A stretch of 64,000 bases of DNA from Zygnema cylindricum (GCA_037447655.1 JBBHKE010000573.1:285332-349331); one strand, 5' to 3'. Shown: positions 11,745 through 22,911, numbered from the stretch's first letter. Notes: a model not told the origin generated them from the letters alone. Numbers and translations are program-made.

Positions 11745-12254
11745 ATGGCGTCCGCCAATCCACCTCCTATAGGTTATGGGCCTAGCCATGCCACTTCTAA
11801 TAGTATCCAGAAGTTTTATGGCCAAAACTTTTATGATTGGTCATTTTCAGCCATGCATTTTTTCAAACACGAGAAGATTTGGGACCATTTTATAGGAATT
11901 TCAAAACCTCCCATCCTTTCCTCTAATGATACACCAGCAGAAAAAGCTACCAAAGAGTTGGCGATAGCTATATGGAAACAAAATGATGAGGATGCGCACG
12001 CTCGTCTAGTGATGTCACTTACTACCGAGCGCACTCGTCTTATTCGCGGCGCCTCCTCTTCCGCTGAGGCTTGGAGTCGTCTTCAAGCAGCTTACATTCA
12101 AACCGGATGGGCCGCTTGCCAAATTCAGAAACGAGCGTTTTTTAACTCCATGAAAAAGCCGTCGGAATCTATGCATGATTGGATTAGCACAGTATCAAAG
12201 TTTGTCGCCACCTTTTTGTCGTTGCGTTCTGAAATTTGGGAAAGTAAAATATAA
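11745..12254 (+). pseudogene. copia gag, N-terminal fragment
   Basis: ATG at 11745 opens MASANPPPIGYG, followed by FYGQNFYDWSFSAMHFF, TKELAIAIWKQNDEDAHARL and the helical AEAWSRLQAAYIQ...MHDWISTVSKF region, typical of the plant copia Gag (UBN2/Retrotran_gag type). The frame is open for 169 codons and stops at 12254, where a Tourist-like fragment begins. The zinc knuckle, protease and the rest of the element are absent. It is a truncated capsid gene that probably lost its 3' half to a rearrangement. Confidence 0.75.
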
Positions 12255-12480
12255 TGCCCTTTGTACGAGTCAATAATTACCTTTGGTGGTAGATATTGCC
12301 TTCGCTGGTAGAGATATTACCCCCGCTAGTACAGATATTGCGTCCAGACTTTGCATTCGAATTCTTTCAAGATTTTAAGAATCGAATATTAACCTACGTG
12401 TTACTAACCAAAATGGGCCAAGCAAATAAAAAACGGTTTACTGACGCGACCTAATGGAAGGCACGCCCTTCTGTAAAATT
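12241..12480 (+). mobile_element. right half of a Tourist-like MITE
   Basis: Shares TGTACGAGTCA-type, ATTTTAAGAATC, AACCTACGTG and GACCTAATGGAAGG words in order with 10780-10998 and 15080-15299. The left half is missing; the break coincides with the end of the gag fragment. Confidence 0.5.
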
Positions 12481-12499
12481 TTACGTACTATTACTCGAA

Positions 12500-12796
12500 C
12501 GCCTAATGGAAGGCCACCCTAAGTCACAAAGTATTATTCAAATTTAGAGGGGGAAGAGGAGATTGCATTCACATAAAGTAGGCTTTATGAAAGAACACAA
12601 TGATTGAGGAACTTCACAAACAATAGACCAAAATGTAAAAAATTTTGTACAATTATTGAACGCCTAATGGAAGGCCACCCTAAGTCACAAAGTAGTATTC
12701 AAATTTAGAGGGGGAAGAGGAGATTGCATTCACATAAAGTAGGCTTTATGAAAGAACACGAGGATCCAGGAACTTCACAAACCATAGACCAAAATA
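12500..12796 (+). repeat. 161-bp tandem duplication
   Basis: A unit starting CGCCTAATGGAAGGCCACCC at 12500 repeats from 12661 with only a few differences up to about 12796. Each unit starts with the MITE end motif CCTAATGGAAGG. Confidence 0.85.
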
Positions 12797-13109
12797 GACA
12801 TGGAAGTTTAAAAGAATTCAATATCAGATATCAAATAAATTAAGCTTTAGGCTTTTCAATACAATCTCTCACTCTTCTTACTCACTCTCATTTCTAACTC
12901 TCATTGAATAGTTATTCTCACTCACACTCACATATATCTCACGCCTCTCACTAATAATTACTCACACTATATACATTGAATATAATTCCTAATTCTACTC
13001 ATTTACTAAATACCCACTACAAAGATAAAGAAAAAATACAACTGAATTCAATATAATGCAAACTGTCCCTGAACATAACGACCACGTGCACGGTGAGTGT
13101 GCCAGCCAT
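12797..13109. other. CACT/TCTC-rich repeat debris
   Basis: Rich in CTCACT words like 9650-9890; no gene seen. Confidence 0.4.
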
Positions 13110-13330
13110 GGCCTACAACAATAAGCTACTTGAAAGCTACCTGCAAGCTACCTACAAGCTACCTCTACTCTGACAAATTAACTCTTAACACTTTGTGAAT
13201 TGTAGCAGGCAAATTAACTCTTAACTACCTCTACTCTGACAAATTAACTCTTAACTCCTTGTGAATCGTAGCAAGCAAATTAACTCTTAACTGTGAATCG
13301 TAGCAGGATCGTGCAAGATCGTAGCAGGAT
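13110..13330 (+). repeat. imperfect tandem repeats
   Basis: AAGCTACCTGCAAGCTACCTAC-like 11-mers occur at 13130-13165. These are followed by repeated blocks of CAAATTAACTCTTAAC and GTGAATCGTAGCAGG. Unit length varies (about 45-70 bp). Confidence 0.6.
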
Positions 13331-13690
13331 TGGCCGTACAAAGGTATAACGCTTCGCCAACTTGTAATAAATACGCGAACGCGAAATCGCGCATCGATAA
13401 CCAACATTTCATCGAAATCCTCCAACGTCCGATTTCGTACAAATATATACCGATCGCACCAAAACGAAACAACAAAAAAGTACCAAACGAAGCGAAACAT
13501 AACTGTCACACTGAAACGAACCAAACATTGTAATCGCGCTTTCGGCCAACACCTATTTGCCCAATATTTTAACACGTTAAACATGTTCCAAGGGTGAACT
13601 TCCATTTTAATACAAATTATAGACTTTTGGTCGTCCGTTTTAAAACCTTTAAATAGGCCAACTTTCTGTCTGTCTACACCCGTAAACGGT
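13331..13690. other. no recognised feature
   Basis: Short overlapping frames exist on both strands but none shows a domain or similarity inside the window. Confidence 0.4.
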
Positions 13691-13698
13691 GTGTTCTC

Positions 13699-13822
13699 CA
13701 GAGGTCACAAAAGTCAAAACCCCACATAACTGAAACAGATTGTTTTTTTTATTTTCAAAATCTATTTTTAATCGGTCGGTTAACAGACGGTCACGGTTTC
13801 GGTTGACGATTTGCGACCTCTG
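13699..13822. mobile_element. 124-bp hAT-like MITE
   Basis: The ends CAGAGGTCACAAAAGTCAA and TTGACGATTTGCGACCTCTG are imperfect inverted repeats and match the ends of the 1010-bp element at 57132-58141. Flanking 8-mers GTGTTCTC (13691-13698) and GTGTCCTC (13823-13830) agree at 7 of 8 positions, as expected for a hAT 8-bp target duplication. No coding capacity. Confidence 0.8.
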
Positions 13823-13884
13823 GTGTCCTCGACCGATGTCAACAAATGGGTAACTTTGCCTCTCGACCCACGTCAGCGAATAGG

Positions 13885-14505
13885 TACACCGCGAATCGTA
13901 ATTAGAGTAATGAAAAAATTAGAGTAAAAAAACCAAAAAGAACAATTAGAGTAATGAACACTAATTTATGTGATAGAGCTTTTTCAACTATGAAGTTACT
14001 CTAATTTATTTAAGTATTATATATTGGGTTATGTTGGCGATAATTATGTCCGTGATTATTATGAACACTAAATTAAATATACGTACAAAATATGTCAGTC
14101 TGTATAGTATTGACGTCATTATGACGCAAGTACTATTTGTCGCACTCAATGTCAGTTAATGTTCACACTGACGACGATGCTGTTGACGAAAGAGAGTTAT
14201 GCCAACGACTTTTTTTTCAATGTAATTGATTTTTTTGTTTAGTGCGATTTCACGTGAGAGCGCAATTCTATTAAATCATTATTTGTACCTTTTTACTTAT
14301 AAAAGCACAATTTTGCACAGTCAGACGACGTCCGTATTCCACACTATTTAAAAATAACCTATAATATATTTTTTTCCGCTAATTAAGCCTCACCTAAATT
14401 AGAATAATGAAAAAATTAGAATCGATTACTCTATTTGATGTGATAGAGTCGAAATTTCGAGCGACCGAATTAGAGTAATTTACTCTAATTACGATTCGCG
14501 GTGTA
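13885..14505. mobile_element. 621-bp Stowaway-like MITE with 26-bp perfect TIRs
   Basis: TACACCGCGAATCGTAATTA plus AGAGTAA on the left is perfectly inverted at the right end (14480-14505). With TA as the target duplication this fits Tc1/mariner-type Stowaway elements. The interior is AT-rich with many AATTAGAGTAA words and no transposase frame. Confidence 0.85.
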
Positions 14506-14649
14506 GCGTTGTCCCTTGGCCTACGTTGGCAAACGAGTAGCCTTTGTCTCTTTGCTAACGTCAAGAAACAGGTAATTTTCAAAGTACTCCCTCGGCAATT
14601 GTTCTTGACCGTCAAATCTTGCCTGCTCGATCTTGTCAATGAATATTGA

Positions 14650-15299
14650 TGAAAGAATAATTCGTACCTTTTTTTTTTGTCAGACGGAACATGACGAAAT
14701 GTTTATTGGATGGCTCTAATATTTTAGGCGTAAGTATCGACCGTTGGAAGTTTCATTTTTTTAGATTCGCAAAGCAATCGCGCAAGTAGTTCATTGTGAA
14801 GAGACTCTCCTCGGCGAGTAGAGTTTCTTCACAAGGGTCGTATACCGTTGGTACACGTTAAAAGTAAAAAAAATGTCCACCACGAACAAGAGACGAGAAA
14901 TGAACAAGTCGTACATGCCATGCGCCTTCCGCCACACTGTATACAGGTCGACCGAAATATCCTTGCACGCTCCTTTTAACATCCGCTGACCTTCAAAGTT
15001 TGCAGCACCTTTTTGCCATTTTGTTTCGAAATTTTGATTTCCAATTTCAAAATTAAAATTTTGGTGGCAAAATTTCCATATGAATCATTAACTACCTCTG
15101 CTTGTACAAATATTACGTACAGATTTTCAGTTTTAATAATGTTTTTAGATTTTAAGAATCTAAAAGCTAACCTGCGTGGGGCCAATCATAATTGAGAAAC
15201 GATATTTACTGGCACGACATAAATGGAACGCCGTGCCAGTAAACACTACAAATAAATGTCTCCGAATGTTTACTAGGACCGCTTAATGGATTATAGGCC
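14650..15299 (+). mobile_element. Tourist-like MITE relic, copy of 10300-10998
   Basis: Aligns by eye over about 600 bp with 10350-10998: CGCAAAGCAATCGCGCAA, GTGAAGAGACTCTCCTCG, CCTTCAAAGTTTGC and the AAAATT-rich block appear in the same order. The right end CCGCTTAATGGATTATAGGCC borders a TAA. The left terminus is lost. Confidence 0.55.
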
Positions 15300-15561
15300 T
15301 AATTCTGCTTGTAGGTTCCATTATTAATAAATTGAAAACAAATGTATGATTTTGACCAAATAATAAAGTTGATTTTGGTTTGTATCCTCTAAGATCTGAG
15401 TGAATTTTACGATTAGTATTTTATTCTACCTTTTCCCACACTATTTGTATATAATGCATAAAAAACAATTTAAGTGGCGATCAAAGGACCGAGTGTTACG
15501 TGTCCCTAGTCAATTGATCATTATACAAACATAGAGAGCATTCACATGATATACACTAAAC
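15300..15561. other. no recognised feature
   Basis: AT-rich spacer between two MITEs. Confidence 0.4.
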
Positions 15562-15773
15562 TACACGGTGAATTGCTATTAACGTTAATCATGCTAATTT
15601 GGCGCCCCTAAATTTTTACCCTAATTTTTAAATAGAGTGATTAAAAAAACCCTAAAAACTATATTAGAGTGACAGATTTCCTTGAAAATCCCCATATTCC
15701 CAATTAGCGTTAATCACACTAATTGTTCTTTAACACTTAATATTTGTTAACGCTTTTAGCGATTCGCGGTATA
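15562..15773. mobile_element. 212-bp Stowaway-like MITE
   Basis: Left end TACACGGTGAATTGCTATTA and right end TTTTAGCGATTCGCGGTATA are inverted with mismatches. The interior carries CTAATTTGGCGCC and AATTAGCGTTAATC words shared with the family. Confidence 0.7.
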
Positions 15774-16232
15774 TTGAAAATCTAATGCTTCTCGTGAATC
15801 CCGGGTCTTTTCACAAGTTTCCATTTCATTGAACGGCCAAAGTCGTTGGTATAACCAAATCAGAAATGATGCGCATAATAAAAACAAAAATTAGTACTCC
15901 TACGCGATTATGCAGCAAAGTTTTCAAGCATTGACAAAAATTTGATTGTTAACATTCATCAAAAAATTTTGCGGTCCTCCTTAGTAAATTCTGATGGCGT
16001 AAAGATAATATTGTTGTCATATATATGTAGAAATATGCACACATGACGTCACTTCTAAGTAAAAGGGTGTGCCAATATAACCGATACTTCGAAGTGTTGC
16101 TGTGTATTTTATTGGCGATTCTACGTACTACTTTGAAGAGCATTCGAATGGGCAAAATTGGAACCGTTACTCTGAAATGTGACAAGTTTAGAAGAGTATT
16201 AAACTTGTGACAACTGGTGACATCTACAAAAA
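15774..16232. other. no recognised feature
   Basis: Flanking DNA of the copia element; minus-strand frames here run into the LTR and are not supported. Confidence 0.4.
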
Positions 16233-16810
16233 TGTTACGATTCATTGGAAGAATCGTATGCGCACGGAATGGGTTCAATTTCGCGAAGAACTGTAATTTT
16301 TGAATGTATAGAAAGTACATTCACGTAGGTTTTTCGTATAAGTACTAGTATGTTTGTTTCGCGAAACATTTGTCGTTTCGCGTCTAGAATTGTCGTACAT
16401 CTAGTTTAGTACAATAATACTTTTAGATTTGTCTAGTACTTTCGTTTTGGTTTGTCGTTTTGCAATGTTTGAGTCTTTAGTGAAATTTAGAACGTTCTAG
16501 CTTTATCTGCGGACAGGTGGCAGATTTCTAGAGGTTTCTTGGCGGCACACGCTTACACATGCCACGCCATGGCTAGTGTATTATTTAAGGGAAACCATGG
16601 ACTTGTGTAAAATCAATCAACGATCAATTGGAGATATATATATATGGAGGAATAGAAGAGATAGAAGAGAAATTGTAATTTCGGTTTTGTATTAATGTGA
16701 GAATTATTTTAAAATGTCTCTTCAATGTTGATTCAATGTTTTGTAATCTGAATGCTTCTGCTGCAATAATTATTCGTTAGTGAGCTATGAGTTTATTATC
16801 GATCCTTTCA
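16233..16810 (+). mobile_element. 5' LTR (578 bp)
   Basis: Starts TGTTACGATTC and ends GATCCTTTCA directly before the primer site. A TATA-like TATTATTTAAGG lies at about 16579-16590 and is also present in the 3' LTR, so transcription probably starts near 16610. The start contains an inverted GATTC/GAATC pair. It differs from the 3' LTR by scattered substitutions and small indels. Confidence 0.9.
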
Positions 16811-16812
16811 TT

Positions 16813-16824
16813 TGGTATCGGAGC
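16813..16824 (+). other. primer binding site, initiator tRNA-Met type
   Basis: TGGTATCGGAGC two bases after the LTR end matches the usual plant copia primer site TGGTATCAGAGC except for one base. It fixes the LTR edge and the element's orientation. Confidence 0.85.
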
Positions 16825-16857
16825 GGGTAGAGCTCTGTTGTAGTGTCTCCTTTGGGT

Positions 16858-18741
16858 ATGGGGGGAAGGAATAAAAAGAAGTCCCTTTTCACTCCCTCCT
16901 CTTCAGCTACCCCTGTTTCTAATTTTTGGGAAAATTTGCCGACTCCCGAGGATCCTCCTAAAGAAGAGAAAGAGTTCAGTTTTACCGGAGCCGCATTTGA
17001 GTCATCATTCCCCACGGATTCACTTGATCAAAATAGAGGTGTCGGTGGCTCGATGTCCGACAATCAAATGCGAGAGTATTTGGAGAATTTCATGCGTCGG
17101 ATTGATGAGAAATTCTCGGCCGTGGATAAGAGGTTTAATGAATTAGCTCACGGTGAGCCGGATCCTGATCCGGATGGAGGAGATTCCGATGATAGTGATG
17201 GGGAGGCAAAGAAAGTGAAAGATAAGAGGGGGAAATTTAAGCTTGATGACGATTCCGATTTAGAAGAAGATAGTCAAGGAGGAGTGGAAATGTTTCAGAT
17301 GCCCGGAAAGACCGTCGTATTCAATGGATCGAATTACCCTTCGTGGAAGAAATATATTCGAGCTCAATTGATTTTGAGAGGCCTTTGGAAGGTCGTCAAT
17401 GGAGAAGAGAAAATGCCGGTTGGAGATGCGAAGGCTCGTCGGTTGTGGAAGCGAAAGAATCTTGCGGCCATCACCGGATTAATGCAAACGTGTTCGGTGT
17501 CCGTGCATGATCATTTCCTCACGCATAGCACCGCACACGGATGTTGGAAGGCGTTGGAATCCCAATTTGAGAGGGGAATCCAAAACAAGGGGCAATATGT
17601 GTTTTCCGATTTCATGCAATTCAAAATGAAATCCAACGAATCTTTTGACGATGCCGTGAAGAGATTCAATATTATTGTGGAGCAACTTCTTAACAATGGG
17701 AGAGTGATCACGGAGGAGGACAAAGTAACCGGATTTTTGAATGCGTTACCGGATAAGTGGATCCACCTCAAGGAGATTTTACTTGCGAGGGAAAATAACA
17801 CTTACGAATTTATTGTGCATTATTTGAAGATGGCAGAGAGTAATCGTATCATTTCCTCAAAAGGATCTTTGGGCGTTGGATCTTTGAATGTGACCGCTCC
17901 CGAATTCGCGGATTTGCATTATTTTCGTGGAAGAGGGGGTGGAAAAGGAGGAGGATCAAGAGGTCGTGGAAAATGGCAAGATAAGAGCAGAAATCTAAGA
18001 CCTCGATCCGTCCAGAATGATAATAGCAACGTCTTGTGTTTCCGTTGCAATCCGCTCGGTCATATTTAGGCCTCTTGTCCGGTTAAAGAGAGAGAATGCT
18101 TCAATTGTGGGAAATCAGGCCATACGAGCCAGCAATGCTATTCTAAATTTAGTAGCGGAGGAGTAAGAGGCGGTCGCAGTTTTGGAGGTCGTGGCCGCGG
18201 ACGTGACAATGGTCGTGGTCGTGGACGCTATGGCGGCCATGGCGGAAGCCATGGAAATTTCGTCGACTTGGGAAATTCGGAAGGAGGCGAACGAGGACAA
18301 ACGTTCACTTGTCTCCACCTCACTATTGATTCACTAAGTGACGCACGCGATGATGCACGCGAAAAGGAGTGGATTATTGACACGAGAGCGTCTCACCACG
18401 TGTGTACGGACACTATATTGTTTGACGACATGCGTTCACTTACCGTACCAAAATTAATTATGGTCGCAAGTGGACAAACTATCACGGTTGGTACCGTGGT
18501 TACCGTTCGTTTAAATCTACCCACGTGGGACCGTTTTGGAAATGAAGCTATTTCGGAGGCGCGTCTATTGAACGTCTTTTATATTCCGGACGGTTCAGTC
18601 AACTTGCTAAGTGTACCTCAAATTCAGCGTGTCGGTGGAAACGTAATCGCTAGAGGTGATTCGGCGATTCCCATATATCGCACCGACGGCAAATTAATCG
18701 GCGAAGGCGAAGTCACCAATTCGATGCATAGTCGACTTTAA
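16858..18741 (+). pseudogene. copia gag-protease, one stop from an open frame
   Basis: ATG at 16858 (MGGRNKKKSLFTP) opens Gag. An upstream in-frame GTG at 16843 is not a likely eukaryotic start. Capsid motifs NYPSWKKYIRAQLILRGLW and HGCWKALESQFERG are typical of copia. Two zinc knuckles follow: CFRCNPLGHI-stop-ASC, interrupted by TAG at 18067-18069, and an intact CFNCGKSGHTSQQC. A Gly/Arg-rich tail leads in the same frame to the protease WIIDTRASHHV, where the usual D-T/S-G-A catalytic triplet has Arg in place of Gly. The frame ends at TAA 18739-18741. Both the stop and the active-site change would inactivate it. Confidence 0.92.
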
Positions 18742-18802
18742 TGGAGGCGACCGAAGAAGAATGATCCTTCCACGGGTATTCTAAATCAAATATCGGAATT
18801 AA

Positions 18803-19837
18803 ATGGGAGATTTAACGTTATGGCACCAGCGGATGTGTCATACATCCGAAGGAAATTTGAGGAGAATGATGAAAACGCCATATGTGAGAGGATTGGATCT
18901 TGCTACCAGTGAAAAAGTAAATGGATGCGATGGATGTAGTCAAGTACGACAAATTCGCAAACCACATCCTACGAAAGATGTGAAATTTCGGGCTCAACAT
19001 CCATTGGAGCTTGTCCATGTCGATCTATGTGGACAAATTAAGCCGGAAAGCCTAAGAGGAAATCGATATATTATGGTCATCGTTGAAGATTATTCGAGAT
19101 TTTCATGGGTGCGATTATTGAAGAGGAAATCGGATGCTCTTGAAACTTTTATTGAGTGGCATGCATTTGCCGAGAGACAATGCGAACGGAAATTGAAAGC
19201 GATTCGTTTGGATAATGGAGGCGAATTTATAGCATTTGAGAGGTATTGTAAGGAGAAAAGAATTACCCAACAATTCACTTCACCTTATTCTCCAGAATCG
19301 AATGGAGTAGCCGAAAGGAAGAATAGGACCTTACAAGAAATGGTGAGGGCGATGCTGCATTCGGCCGGTCTAAGTATCTCATTATGGGGAGATGCCATCC
19401 TCACGGCCAATTAAATTTGTAATCGGAGACTTACTTCAGTTTCCGGTGATAAAACACCATTCGAATTAATTTATGGGCGGAAACCGGCTCTCCATCATCT
19501 CCGAATTTGGGGATGTCGCGCTACGGTGTATGTGGATCAAGTGAAAAAGAAAGGAAAATTTGCGGCGAGGAGTTGGCCCGGAATATTTGTGGGCTATAGT
19601 ACAAAAGTAAATCTTTACCGTGTATTTGATCCGGTTCATCGCATTGTGGAAGAATCCCGAAATGTCAATTTTCATGAAGACTTAAAATCGGTTATTGAAA
19701 AATCGGCGGAATTGAAGAAGAATCTTGATTTTTTTGAGGTAGACGATGTTGCCAATTTCCCGGACATTGAGGATTCGGATTCGGATAAGGAGTCGGAATC
19801 CATCGTCAACATCAAGAAGGAAAAAACCAAATGTTGA
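18803..19837 (+). pseudogene. copia integrase with one internal stop
   Basis: Frame 2 relative to gag-protease, so a frame change precedes it. WHQRMCH and CDGC form the zinc module. The catalytic core shows VHVDLCG, IRLDNGGEF and GVAERKNRT. The spacing from the second Asp to the Glu of GVAE is two residues shorter than usual in copia (33 instead of 35 intervening residues by my count). TAA at 19412-19414 replaces the residue after LTAN; the frame continues through KTPFELIYGRKP and the C-terminal SWPGIFVGYS to 19837, where another frame change leads to the RT linker. Confidence 0.9.
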
Positions 19838-20469
19838 TTCGCGCTCGGAGAAATTGGACATTGACATAGATGTTCGGAGTAATGCAAGCCGAAATTCCAA
19901 AATGTCGACGGAAAGTCAAAAATCTTCAAGCTCAAAATCGAGTTTGACGAATGTGGACAAGGAGGAGAAAAATGTGGAACAAGTTCCGGTTCTTAGATGG
20001 AGTACTCGAGAGACTAAAGGAAAGAAACCAAATCGGCTTTCTTATGACAAAATTGGTGGAGAGAATTCAAATTCCCATTATTTCGTCTCCGATGCGAAGG
20101 AGACGGAATTCCTTTTATAGCAATTAATGTGCGAGAATTTGGCCGGCGATCCTCAATCATACACGGAGGCGTGGAACTCGTGTGATTGGGAAACGAAGTG
20201 GAATCCGGCATGGGAGGAGTATAAGTCAATTGTAGAAAATCGGACATTTGAGGAAGTAAAATTACCGGAAGGAAATAAAGCGATTGACCCAAAATGGGTC
20301 TTCAAAACGCAAACTGGTGCATCGGGTGAAGTAGTAAAATATAAGGCGAGACTTGTATGCAAAGGATTTCAGCAAAGCGAGGTGGTAGATTACACAAAGA
20401 CATATGCTCCCGTTGTGAAATTCAACTCTCTAAAGATGATTAGGGCGATTGCCGCTGCAAGGAAGAAAC
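19838..20469 (+). pseudogene. copia RT, N-terminal half
   Basis: Frame 3. An acidic/Ser-rich linker (TESQKSSSSKSS, RWSTRETKGKKPNRLSYDK) ends at TAG 20118-20120. The RT entry follows: WETKWNPAWEEYKSIVENRT, NKAIDPKWVFKTQ, YKARLVCKGFQQ, YAPVVKFNSLKMIRAIAAARKK. The frame is cut at 20469 by a solo LTR and resumes at 21369. Confidence 0.9.
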
Positions 20470-21363
20470 TGTTGAAAAGAGGTAATTAAATAGTTTACTT
20501 CTCTATTTTAGTTTTACTTTAAAGAGAGAGAGAGAGTGAGGATCAAAGGTACGCCATGGCTGCCGCCATATTTGGAAAGTGGCAGAATTTGAAGTTGAAG
20601 ATATTTAACCAAAATGTTGCCTACGTCGAGATTTTGAACATGGGTCTGTGGTTCACAATGTAGACGACAGCCTTATCCACTAAGGAATTACCGAAACGAT
20701 ACACGTGACGGATTTCAAAAATATATAAATATTAACTCAACGGCTAATTAACACCAACTTAACGAAGATGAACAATTCATGCACGTACGCGAATCTGAAC
20801 CGTGTAAAATATGTTTTGATCAGACGGCCAGCATTGTAGCCGCCACTCGAAGTGAGCTTTTGGCGACATTTGGAGATTGCGTCACGCGGTGCCACGTGGG
20901 GCCGCATTATTTGATACTGGAGAAGATGGGAGGAGGAACCATGGCTCCCGATTTGAGAGGTGTCACCTTGTAAACCATGTCGTACAATAGACGTACAATA
21001 AGTACATCGCCCATTGTACCTTCTTCTGCTATAAAGTGTTTCTATTGGACTAGGGTTTAGTAGTAGGTAGTCGTGAGTAGGCAGATCAAGACTTAGTGAT
21101 ATTTAGGTACCTCTCTCTAAGAGAGCTTGTAAATATAAATGTCATATTTGACCAGCCATAACTTACTGCTCAAGGGAGCAAATTCAATGATTCTTTTTGC
21201 GTTTGACTCAAAGGAGTCTTGTCCTCACACGGATGAGGGTGGTCAGAATATGTGTGTGCCTGGGCGGCACTTATTCAGTGGGAAAGTGGAAGGGGCAAAT
21301 ATTATCCAAGAGGCTTTACATAGGCTGCTCATTCTGTGGGTCAATAGAGACCACATAATTTCA
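20470..21363 (+). mobile_element. solo LTR, family A (894 bp), inserted in copia RT
   Basis: Begins TGTTGAAA and ends AATTTCA. GAAAC directly before (20465-20469) is repeated directly after (21364-21368). Removing one GAAAC plus the LTR joins RAIAAARKK to HVHQMDVENTF in frame, the exact continuity of copia RT. It is therefore a solo LTR left by LTR-LTR recombination after an insertion. Other family-A LTRs are at 27567-28619, 35171-36174 and 52348-53219. It contains a tRNA-like segment on the opposite strand (20618-20692). Small frames inside are not genes. Confidence 0.93.
20618..20692 (-). other. degenerate tRNA-like segment inside solo LTR A
   Basis: On the minus strand: TTAGTGGATAAGGC (D-arm like, three of four D-stem pairs), a TTGTGAA loop resembling a His anticodon loop, and GTTCAAAATC (B-box like). 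The anticodon and acceptor stems do not pair well. A tRNA-like segment also lies opposite the LTR sense in the LTR at 35171-36174. Confidence 0.4.
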
Positions 21364-21368
21364 GAAAC

Positions 21369-22076
21369 ACGTTCATCAAATGGATGTGGAGAACACGTTT
21401 TTAAATGGAGACTTAGAAAAAGAGGTCTATATGAAGGTGCCAAAAGGAGTGACGTCACAGGAAGGCATGGTATGGCGTCTTCGCAAATCGCTCTACGGAT
21501 TGAAGCAGGCGCCTCGCACTTGGTATCTACGCCTACACAAAGTTCTTTTGGACTTTGGTTTCACACGTACGATTTCGGATTCTGGAGTGTACGTGAAAGG
21601 ACAAGGAACGGATCAAATTATATTTTCAGTGTACGTCGATGATTTCTTGATGACGTCATATAGTTTGGAACGTATAGGCGAATTGGAAGCGTACCTGCGT
21701 CAACATTTCAAAGTCACAAATCTTGGCGAAGTAAAATATATTTTGGTGATCGAAGTGATTCGTAATGCGAACGTAGACATAAAGTTATCTGGCGCAATAT
21801 TGTAAGGAGGTATTAGCGCGATTTTCCATGTTGGACGCAAAACCAGTTTCAACGCTTATGGACGCGAAAAGTCAATTACGAAAGTTCGAGGAAGAAGCGA
21901 CGCTAGACGTACCGTACCGCGAAGTGATTGGGAGCTTAATGTACCTAAGTGTTGGTACGCTGCCCGATATTTCGGCGGCCGTTTCAATTATAATCGATAT
22001 TGTCAAGCGCCAAAGAAATCGCATTGGGAGGCCGTCTAAGTCAGTTGTGGAAAATCGGGCATTTGAGTTTACATGA
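21369..22076 (+). pseudogene. copia RT, C-terminal half
   Basis: Resumes with HVHQMDVENTFLNGDLEKEVYM, SLYGLKQAPRTWYLRL and the catalytic YVDDFLM. The first frame ends at TAA 21803-21805. A frame change leads to MLDAKPVSTLMDAK, YREVIGSLMYLSVGTLPDISAAVS. A second change near 22005 turns the expected PKKSHWEAV into other residues. RNase H is not recognisable, so about 0.4 kb of the pol 3' end was deleted or scrambled. Confidence 0.9.
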
Positions 22077-22322
22077 ACCGATCATATGGCGACGTGCCAT
22101 GTGGTGAAGGCATGAATATTTCATGAGAAAGAGTTTTCAGTTTGAGGAATGTTTAAATTGAAATCGGCGGTAACCTTTATGTTTAACAGTGGGCGACCAC
22201 GGAAAGAGTTTGTTACACCTTGTGACGATTCTCCCAATACGAGGGGGATGTTGGATATTGAAAGAATCGGCCGTGAGTTTAGGAATTTATTTTGGTTGTA
22301 GTGGGATTCGACGATTTTTCAA

Positions 22323-22335
22323 TGAAGTGGGGGAA
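22323..22335 (+). other. polypurine tract
   Basis: TGAAGTGGGGGAA directly before TGTTAAGATTC marks the 3' LTR start. Confidence 0.75.
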
Positions 22336-22911
22336 TGTTAAGATTCATTGAAAGAATCGTACGCACGCGGAATCAGTTAGATTTCGCGAAAGAAAAACTG
22401 TACTTTCTAGAATGTACCGAAAGTATAGTTACGTGTATTTAGATAAAGTTCTAGTTGTTCGCGAAATATATTTGTTGTTTCGTTTCGCGTCTAGATTGTT
22501 GTAAGTCTAATTTAGTACGATAGTACTTCTAGTTTTGTGTAGTACTTTCGTCCAAGCTTGTCGTTTTGCTATGTTTCAGCCCTTAGTAAAATTTAGAGTA
22601 TTCTAGGTTAATTTGCGGACAAGTGGCAGATTTATGGAGGCTTGTTGACGGCGCACGCTCACACGTGTCACGCCATGGCTGGTATTGTATTTAAAGGGAC
22701 ACCATGACTGTGTGTTAATCAATCAATGAGGAATTGGAGGATTATATGGAGTAATAGAATAGATAGAGAAGAAATTGTAATTTCAGTTTTATATTAATGT
22801 GAGAATTTTTTGAAATGTCTCATCAATGTTGATTTAATGTTTTATAATCTGAATGCATCTGCTGCTATAAGTGTTTGTAAGTGAGCTCAGATTTTTTTAT
22901 CGATCCTTTCA
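22336..22911 (+). mobile_element. 3' LTR (576 bp)
   Basis: Homologous along its whole length to 16233-16810. Starts TGTTAAGATTC and ends ATCGATCCTTTCA. The next base begins the GGGAGGA array. Confidence 0.9.

Larger units (their letters stand above)
16233..22911 (+). mobile_element. near-complete, dead Ty1/copia retrotransposon
   Basis: Order: 5' LTR, tRNA-Met primer site, gag, protease, integrase, reverse transcriptase, polypurine tract, 3' LTR, which is the copia order (IN before RT). The body is 6.7 kb including an 894-bp solo LTR inserted in RT. RNase H is missing after about 22030. The LTRs differ at many positions, so the insertion is old. No 5-bp target duplication is visible: the left flank is AAAAA and the right flank runs straight into the GGGAGGA array, so the right flank has probably been rearranged. 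Confidence 0.93.

Noticed and set aside
15949-16320. 123-codon minus-strand frame
   Set aside because: Runs into the 5' LTR of the copia element; no domain.
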